Positions 58,177-64,000 of a DNA stretch of 64,000 nt are shown here, one piece after another. The stretch lies in contig NZ_WTUX01000019.1 in NCBI RefSeq assembly GCF_009882975.1, forward strand, positions 566,446 to 630,445, read 5' to 3'. Every line of letters starts with the position of its first letter. Position 1 is the first letter of the stretch. Source of the stretch: Maritimibacter harenae. Lineage in GTDB: Bacteria > Pseudomonadota > Alphaproteobacteria > Rhodobacterales > Rhodobacteraceae. Position numbers and translations under genes: made by a program. The notes under the pieces were generated by a model. The model was not told where the DNA came from. It saw only the letters and a program-made list of their open reading frames with translations, and did no database searches.

Positions 58177-59157
58177 TTGGCACGTTCGAAGGCACGGACA
58201 GAGGACTACGTCGGTCCGGTCAGGCGCATCCTGATCGGGCTTACCCTCTTTTTGCTCTTCGCGCTGTTCCTTCTGTGGCGCATCGACAGCCCCCGGGTCG
58301 AACGCTTCCGGGCCCAGCTGGTCGACGCGGTGGTGCCCAATTTCGAATGGGCGCTGGTGCCGGTCACCAAGACCGCGGACGCGATCGAGAACTTCCAGAG
58401 CTACCAGCGCATCGCCCAGCAGAACCAGGAATTGCGGCGTGAACTGCGCCAGATGCAGGCATGGAAGGAAGCCGCGCTTCAACTGGAGCAGGAGAACGCC
58501 AAGCTGCGCGACCTGAACAACGTGCGTCTCGACGCGCGGCTGTCCTATGTCACCGGCGTCGTGCTGGCCGACAGCGGGTCGCCCTTCCGCCAGTCCGTGC
58601 TCATCAACCTCGGCGCGCGCGACGGGGTGGTCGACGGCTGGGCGGCGATGGACGGGCTTGGGCTCGTGGGCCGGATCGCGGGGGTGGGGGAGCGCACCTC
58701 ACGGGTCATCCTTCTGACCGATTCCAACAGCCGTATCCCGGTGACGGTGCAGCCTTCGGGCCAGACCGCGATCCTGACCGGCGACAACTCGGCGGTTCCG
58801 CCGCTCGAGTTCATCGAGAACCGCGAGCTGGTGCGCCCGGGCGACCGGGTTCTGTCGTCCGGCGACGGTGGGGTGTTCCCGGCCGGGCTTCTTGTGGGCG
58901 AGGTCGTTCAGGACAAGGACCGCCGCCTGCGCGTGCGGCTGGCGGCGGATTACGAGCGGCTCGAATTCCTGCGCGTCATGCGCTCCCACCCCGGCGAGGT
59001 GGTCGAGGACACGGGCGCGCTCATCGTCATGAACCCGGCCACCGCCCCGGTGGCCGAGGGCGTGCCGGAGGCCTGCCTCGACCTTGCCGAAGGACAGGCG
59101 CCCCCGGATGAATGCCCGAGCATCGGGCCGGACGAGACGGCGGAGGTCACCCAATGA
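58177..59157 (+). CDS. mreC: Rod shape-determining protein MreC
   Basis: A 326-residue bitopic protein: one N-terminal membrane helix (about 20-40), coiled coil (about 75-115), then the beta-rich periplasmic domain (VVLADSGSPFRQSVLINLGARDGV). TTG start with GGGGGGAC upstream. Overlaps mreD by 4 bp. Confidence 0.94.
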   Translation: MARSKARTEDYVGPVRRILIGLTLFLLFALFLLWRIDSPRVERFRAQLVDAVVPNFEWALVPVTKTADAIENFQSYQRIAQQNQELRRELRQMQAWKEAALQLEQENAKLRDLNNVRLDARLSYVTGVVLADSGSPFRQSVLINLGARDGVVDGWAAMDGLGLVGRIAGVGERTSRVILLTDSNSRIPVTVQPSGQTAILTGDNSAVPPLEFIENRELVRPGDRVLSSGDGGVFPAGLLVGEVVQDKDRRLRVRLAADYERLEFLRVMRSHPGEVVEDTGALIVMNPATAPVAEGVPEACLDLAEGQAPPDECPSIGPDETAEVTQ

Positions 59158-59693
59158 TCGACCCGTATCTCCTGCGCCGGCTGCTTTACTTCATGCTCTT
59201 CCTCGGGCTGTCCGCGCTGATCCTGTTCACCCGGATGCTCCCGCTTCACGGCGGGTCCGGGGGGTTTCCGCCGCCCGACCTGATCCTGTGCTTCGCGCTT
59301 GCCTGGACCGTGCGCCGGCCCGACTACATGCCGGTGCTGGGCGTCGCGGGCATCCTGCTGGTCGCTGACATGCTCACACTCGCGCCCCCGGGCGTGGCGC
59401 CGTTCCTCGCCATCCTCGGGATCGAGGCTTTGCGCGCGCGGCGCGGGCTGCTGGCCGACCAGGGCTTCGCGGTCGAATGGCTGTCGGTCGCCGCGATCCT
59501 CACGCTCATGATGATCGGCGAGCGTCTGCTGCTCGGCGTCTTCTTCGTGCCGCAGGTGGGCTTCGGCATGTCCGTTCTGAGCCTGCTCGTCACGATCCTG
59601 TTCTACCCCGTCGCCGTCCTGATCTCGACACTCGGGTTCCGGATCGAATGGCTCAAGCCCGGCGCGATCGACCCGGAGGCGCACGCGGCATGA
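59154..59693 (+). CDS. mreD: Rod shape-determining protein MreD
   Basis: A 179-residue integral membrane protein with about five helices (LLYFMLFLGLSALILFTRM near the N-terminus). Elongasome component. Overlaps both mreC and mrdA (ATGA each). Confidence 0.93.
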   Translation: MIDPYLLRRLLYFMLFLGLSALILFTRMLPLHGGSGGFPPPDLILCFALAWTVRRPDYMPVLGVAGILLVADMLTLAPPGVAPFLAILGIEALRARRGLLADQGFAVEWLSVAAILTLMMIGERLLLGVFFVPQVGFGMSVLSLLVTILFYPVAVLISTLGFRIEWLKPGAIDPEAHAA

Positions 59694-61633
59694 AACGCAC
59701 ACCCGCCGACACCGAGCGTAGCGCGCGCAAGATCACCCGTCGGGGGCTTCTTCTGGGCGGGGCCCAGATGGCGATGGCCGGGGTCCTGGTCGCACGTATG
59801 CGCTTCATGCAGGTCGACCAGGCCGACCAGTACCGGATGCTGGCCGACGAGAACCGGATCAACATCCGGCTGGTGCCGCCGGTCCGGGGCCTGATCTACG
59901 ACCGCAAGGGCGTGCTGCTCGCGGGCAACGAACAGAACTACTCGATCGTCATGGTGCGCGAGGATGCGGGCGACCCCGAGGACGTGCTGTCGCGGCTGGA
60001 GAAGATCGTCTGGATCGACCCGGCCGACAAGGCGCGCGCGCTCGAAGAAATGTCGCGCCGCTCGCCCTTCGTGCCTGTGACCGTGGCCGACCGCGTGTCG
60101 TGGAAGGACATCTCCGAGGTCGCGGTGAACGCCCCCGCGCTGCCCGGCGTCACGCCCGAGATGGGGCTCAGCCGCGTCTACCCGCTGGGCAAGGATTTCG
60201 CGCATATCGTCGGCTACGTGGGCCCGGTGTCCGATTACGACCTCTCGAAGATCGAAGACCCCGATCCGGTGCTCCAGATCCCGCGCTTCCAGATCGGCAA
60301 GACCGGGATCGAGTCCAAGCACGAGGACGTCCTGCGCGGCAGCGCGGGCACCCGGCGCATCGAGGTGAACGCGGTGGGCCGCGTCATGCGCGAACTCGAC
60401 CGCGAAGAGGGCGTCGCGGGCGCCAACATCCAGCTCACGGTGAACCACGCGCTCCAGAATTTCGCCGAGGCGCGCATGGCCGGGGAAAGCGCGGCGGCCG
60501 TGGTCATGGACCCGCGCAACGGCGATATCCTCGCCATCGCCTCGGCCCCGTCGTTCGATCCGAACAAGTTCGTGCGCGGGATTTCGTCGAAGGATTACAA
60601 CGCGCTCCTCGAAGACCCTTTCCGTCCGCTGGCCAACAAGACGGCGCAGGGCACGTATCCGCCGGGCTCCACCTTCAAGATGGTCACCGCGCTCGCCGCC
60701 CTCGAGGCAGGCGAGATCGAGCTCGACGAGACCATCACATGCCGCGGCTTCGTCGAGTTGCACAACCGCCGCTTCCACTGTTGGCGGCGCGGGGGACACG
60801 GGCGGCTCGACCTGATCGGGTCGCTGCGCGAAAGCTGCGATGTGTTCTACTACGAACTGGCCCAGCGGGTCGGGATCGAGGGCATGGCCGCGATGGCGCG
60901 CAAACTGGGCCTTGGCACCCGGCCGGAACTGCCGTTGTCGGGCGTTGCCGAAGGGCTGATCCCGTCGCGTGAATGGAAACGACAGGTGCGCGGGGCCGAC
61001 TGGGTCGTGGGCGACAGCATCAACGCGGCGATCGGCCAGGGCTTCGTTCTGACCTCGCCCCTGCAGCTGGCGATCATGTCGGCGCGCATCGCGACCGGGC
61101 AGGCGATCGAGCCGCGCCTGGTGCGCGCGATCGACGGGGTCGAGCAACCGATCCTCGGGGCCGAGGCGATCGACATCAACCCGGACCACCTCGCGGTTGT
61201 GCGCGAGGGGATGTACCAGGTCGTCAACGCGACGCGCGGAACCGCTGGCGGATCGCGCGTCATCGCCGAGAACCTGCGCATGGCCGGCAAGACCGGCACC
61301 AGCCAGGTGCGCAACATCACCGCGGCCGAGCGCGCCGCGGGTGTCACCCGCAACGAGGACCTGCCGTGGGAGCGGCGCGACCATGCCCTTTTCGTGAGCT
61401 ACGCGCCCCACGACGCGCCGGAAGTGGCGGTGTCGGTGGTGGTCGAGCACGGCGGGGGCGGGTCGACCGCGGCCGCCCCGATCGCCCGCGACATCCTGCT
61501 GGCCGCGCTCTACGACGACATTCCGCCTCTCGAGGCCTACCCGACCTCGCAGCGCGGCACGATCCGCTCACGCTTCGAGGCGATGGACCTGCGCGAACCG
61601 CTTGCCCCGTCGCAGGGGAGATCGCGCGCATGA
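59690..61633 (+). CDS. mrdA: Penicillin-binding protein 2
   Basis: A 647-residue transpeptidase of the elongasome. N-terminal membrane anchor, PBP dimer domain (RGLIYDRKGVLLAGN), catalytic SxxK in GSTFKMVTALAAL, SCD in RESCDVFYYELAQ, and KTGTS near the end. Overlaps mreD and rodA. Confidence 0.95.
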   Translation: MKRTPADTERSARKITRRGLLLGGAQMAMAGVLVARMRFMQVDQADQYRMLADENRINIRLVPPVRGLIYDRKGVLLAGNEQNYSIVMVREDAGDPEDVLSRLEKIVWIDPADKARALEEMSRRSPFVPVTVADRVSWKDISEVAVNAPALPGVTPEMGLSRVYPLGKDFAHIVGYVGPVSDYDLSKIEDPDPVLQIPRFQIGKTGIESKHEDVLRGSAGTRRIEVNAVGRVMRELDREEGVAGANIQLTVNHALQNFAEARMAGESAAAVVMDPRNGDILAIASAPSFDPNKFVRGISSKDYNALLEDPFRPLANKTAQGTYPPGSTFKMVTALAALEAGEIELDETITCRGFVELHNRRFHCWRRGGHGRLDLIGSLRESCDVFYYELAQRVGIEGMAAMARKLGLGTRPELPLSGVAEGLIPSREWKRQVRGADWVVGDSINAAIGQGFVLTSPLQLAIMSARIATGQAIEPRLVRAIDGVEQPILGAEAIDINPDHLAVVREGMYQVVNATRGTAGGSRVIAENLRMAGKTGTSQVRNITAAERAAGVTRNEDLPWERRDHALFVSYAPHDAPEVAVSVVVEHGGGGSTAAAPIARDILLAALYDDIPPLEAYPTSQRGTIRSRFEAMDLREPLAPSQGRSRA

Positions 61634-62769
61634 CCTTCCTCGAATACAACGTGAAGACCACGCCCACGGGACTGTCGAAGATCCTGCACGTGAACTGGGT
61701 GCTGGCGCTTCTGCTGGCAGCGGCGGCGTCGATCGGGTTCCTGATGCTCTACTCGGTCGCGGGCGGGTCGTTCTCGCCCTGGGCCGAGCCGCAGATGAAA
61801 CGCTTCGCGGTGGGCTTCGTGATGATGCTCGTGGTCGCGATGGTCCCGATCTGGTTCTGGCGCAACATGTCCGTACTGGCCTTCTTGGCCTCGGTCCTGC
61901 TGCTTGTCGCGGTCGAGGTCGCGGGTGACGTTGGCATGGGCGCGCAGCGCTGGATCGATCTCGGTTTCATGCGCCTGCAGCCCTCGGAGCTGACGAAGAT
62001 CACGCTCGTCATGGTGCTGGCGGCCTATTACGACTGGCTCGACATCGACAAGGTGTCGCGCCCGCTCTGGGTGCTGATACCCGTGCTTGTCGTGCTGCTG
62101 CCGACCTTCCTCGTCCTGCGCCAGCCGGACCTCGGGACCTCGATCCTGCTGGTGCTGGGCGGCGGCGCGATGATGTTCCTCGCGGGCGTGCATATCCTCT
62201 ATTTCATCGTTGTGGGCGCGGCGGGGGGCGGGCTGGTGGCCGCCGTCTTCGCCTCGCGCGGGACGGAGTGGCAGCTTCTCAAGGACTACCAGTACCGACG
62301 GATCGACACGTTCCTCGACCCGGCCTCCGACCCGCTCGGGGCGGGCTATCACATCACCCAGTCGAAGATCGCCCTCGGCTCGGGCGGCTGGACCGGGCGG
62401 GGCTTCATGCAGGGCACGCAGTCGCGGCTGAACTTCCTGCCCGAGAAGCATACCGACTTCATCTTCACCACGCTGGCCGAGGAATTCGGCTTCGTCGGTG
62501 CGGCTTCGCTGCTTGCCCTCTACGTGCTGATCATCGTGTTCTGCATCGCCTCGGCCGCGCGCAATTCGGACCGGTTCGGGTCGCTCCTGACGCTCGGCAT
62601 CGCGACCACGTTCTTCCTGTTCTTCGCTGTGAACATGTCGATGGTCATGGGGCTCGCCCCGGTCGTGGGCGTCCCGCTGCCGCTGGTGAGCTACGGCGGC
62701 TCGGCGATGCTGATCCTGATGATCGGCTTCGGGCTGGTCCAATCCGCACACGTACACAGGGCGCGCTGA
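61630..62769 (+). CDS. rodA: Peptidoglycan polymerase RodA
   Basis: A 379-residue SEDS-family protein with about ten membrane helices and the family motif LNFLPEKHTDFIFTTLAEEFGF; SYGGSAML near the C-terminus. Partner of PBP2. Its TGA overlaps the next ATG (TGATG). Confidence 0.95.
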   Translation: MTFLEYNVKTTPTGLSKILHVNWVLALLLAAAASIGFLMLYSVAGGSFSPWAEPQMKRFAVGFVMMLVVAMVPIWFWRNMSVLAFLASVLLLVAVEVAGDVGMGAQRWIDLGFMRLQPSELTKITLVMVLAAYYDWLDIDKVSRPLWVLIPVLVVLLPTFLVLRQPDLGTSILLVLGGGAMMFLAGVHILYFIVVGAAGGGLVAAVFASRGTEWQLLKDYQYRRIDTFLDPASDPLGAGYHITQSKIALGSGGWTGRGFMQGTQSRLNFLPEKHTDFIFTTLAEEFGFVGAASLLALYVLIIVFCIASAARNSDRFGSLLTLGIATTFFLFFAVNMSMVMGLAPVVGVPLPLVSYGGSAMLILMIGFGLVQSAHVHRAR

Positions 62770-63695
62770 TGCTGAAAGTTCAGATGATCACGCCGGCCGA
62801 GGTGGTGGCCAACTGGTCCCCGCATCTCGAGGCCGCCTTCGAGGAGGCGGGCGTCACCGCCAAGCTGGGGACCGACTTCGACCCCGAAGAGGTGGATTAC
62901 GTCATCTACGCGCCCGGCGGCGGTTCGGCCGACCTGTCGGGCTACGTGAACACGAAGGCCGTGCTGGGGCTCTGGGCGGGGGTCGAGAGCATCATCAAGA
63001 ACGAAACGCTGACCCAGCCCTATGCCCGCATGGTGGATGAGGGGCTGACCGAGGGCATGGTGGAGTGGGTGACGGGGCACGTTCTGCGCCATCACCTGGG
63101 CATGGATGCCCACATCACCGGCCGCGCGGGATGGGACCACAGCCCGCCACCACTTGCGCGGCACCGCAAGGTCGGCATCCTCGGGCTCGGGGTGCTGGGA
63201 TCGGCCAGCGCGCAGGCGCTGGCGCGGCTCAACTTCGCGGTGGCGGGGTGGAGCCGGTCGCCCAAGGCGCTGCCCGAGGTCGCCTGTTTCCACGGGGACG
63301 CCGGGCTCGCGCAGGTGCTGGAGCAATCCGAGATTCTGGTCCTGCTGCTACCCTCCACGCCGGAGACGGAGAACACGCTGAACGCCGAAACCCTCGCCCG
63401 AATGCCCGAGGGCGCGGTGATCCTGAACCCGGGGCGCGGCGCGCTGATCGATGACGACGCGCTTCTGGCCGCCCTGGATCGCGGGCAGGTGGGGCATGCG
63501 ACGCTGGACACGTTCCGCGTCGAACCTCTGCCCGAGGACCATCCGTTCTGGGCCCATCCGCACGTGACGGTGACGCCGCACATCGCCTCGGAAACCCGGC
63601 CCGAGACCGCCTCGACGGTGGTGGCCGAGAACATCAGCCGGGTGGAGGCGCGCCAGCCGCTTCTGCACGAAGTCGACAAGTCGCGCGGCTACTGA
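62769..63695 (+). CDS. ghrA: Glyoxylate/hydroxypyruvate reductase A-like
   Basis: A 308-residue D-2-hydroxyacid dehydrogenase. NAD(P) motif GILGLGVLGSASAQALA; ILNPGRGALIDDDAL and ETRPETAS toward the C-terminus. Likely reduces glyoxylate or hydroxypyruvate in the cytosol. Coupled to rodA by a 1-bp overlap though unrelated in function. Confidence 0.88.
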   Translation: MLKVQMITPAEVVANWSPHLEAAFEEAGVTAKLGTDFDPEEVDYVIYAPGGGSADLSGYVNTKAVLGLWAGVESIIKNETLTQPYARMVDEGLTEGMVEWVTGHVLRHHLGMDAHITGRAGWDHSPPPLARHRKVGILGLGVLGSASAQALARLNFAVAGWSRSPKALPEVACFHGDAGLAQVLEQSEILVLLLPSTPETENTLNAETLARMPEGAVILNPGRGALIDDDALLAALDRGQVGHATLDTFRVEPLPEDHPFWAHPHVTVTPHIASETRPETASTVVAENISRVEARQPLLHEVDKSRGY

Positions 63696-63758
63696 ACGGG
63701 GGGCGGCGCGCCGACATGTGATTGGACAGCGCGCCCCCGCGCCGCTCATTCTGAACGC

Positions 63759-64000
63759 ATGAGATGGCTCGCGGCCCTGTTTTTGTCCCTCTGGCTCGTC
63801 CCGCCCGCCCTGGCCGAGGACGTCTGGGTCGATGTCGAGCTGGTCCTGATGGTCGACGTATCGCGCTCCATGAGCGAGCACGAGCTCGAGATTCAACGGG
63901 TGGGCTATGCCGAGGCGCTGCGCTCCGACCCGGTGCTCGCGGCGATCCAATCGGGCTATTTCGGACGCATCGCGGTCACATACGTCGAATGGGCGGGCAC
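63759..64000 (+). CDS. DUF1194/VWA-like exported protein (5' part only)
   Basis: Open to the end of the window (80 codons seen). Signal peptide (MRWLAALFLSLWLVPPALA), then a von Willebrand A start with the MIDAS residues DVSRSMS. Such proteins are periplasmic or secreted; the function is unknown. No stop codon is in view. Confidence 0.8.
   Translation, partial: MRWLAALFLSLWLVPPALAEDVWVDVELVLMVDVSRSMSEHELEIQRVGYAEALRSDPVLAAIQSGYFGRIAVTYVEWAG

Overview
The window is a gene-dense, high-GC stretch of an alphaproteobacterial chromosome, most likely a marine Roseobacter-group member of the Rhodobacterales. The evidence is the gene order (irr-fabA-fabB-fabI; phoH-ybeY-corC-lnt-metK; cmk-rpsA-ihfB-lapA-trpF-trpB; mreBCD-mrdA-rodA), a SAM/SAH-type riboswitch before metK, and the frequent 4-bp ATGA gene overlaps. 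I saw no rRNA, tRNA, CRISPR array, insertion sequence or prophage.

Layout. 1-4.7 kb: ilvD, then a LysR regulator divergent from a probable tmpA-tmpB pair (2-trimethylaminoethylphosphonate catabolism). 4.8-7.7 kb: ECF sigma factor, anti-sigma factor, subtilisin-like protease and a small secreted Cys protein. 7.7-10.3 kb: a VOC protein / FAD monooxygenase / DUF2783 operon behind two copies of a palindromic operator and a consensus FNR box. 10.3-14.5 kb: fabI-fabB-fabA, divergent irr, an SRPBCC protein and an FKBP isomerase. 14.6-18.1 kb: a glycosyltransferase-like gene, miaB, and an OmpA-like protein plus lipoprotein that share a module. 18.2-24.5 kb: phoH, SDR, ybeY, corC-like, lnt, riboswitch, metK. 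24.5-33.8 kb: doxX, trmB, aroA, cmk, a truncated sulfotransferase, rpsA, ihfB, lapA, trpF, GNAT. 33.8-37.2 kb: a small conserved ORF, a tannase/feruloyl-esterase gene set between trpF and trpB, and trpB. 37.2-39.7 kb: three tandem exported paralogues with different tails, one extremely Asp/Ala/Gly/Thr-rich. 39.8-50.1 kb: DUF2237, serine hydrolase, pth, FkbM methyltransferase, rplY, MFS, lldD, ZIP, MaoC, nadE. 50.2-55.1 kb: an 18-repeat exported MORN protein, a zinc-ribbon protein, TetR, an Fe-S photolyase and an SDR. 55.1-56.9 kb: a leucine leader peptide, probably leaderless, and leuA. 57-62.8 kb: mreB-mreC-mreD-mrdA-rodA (rod shape), then a hydroxypyruvate reductase and the start of a DUF1194/VWA protein.

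Most of the window is core metabolism and cell-shape genes. The less ordinary parts are the exported-protein sets (the paralogue triplet, the OmpA/lipoprotein pair, the MORN protein), the ECF/anti-sigma/protease module, the phosphonate pair, and several RNA or promoter elements (FNR/operator array, rpsA leader hairpin, leu leader, riboswitch, a dispersed intergenic motif). All functional calls come from reading the sequence; no database search was run.
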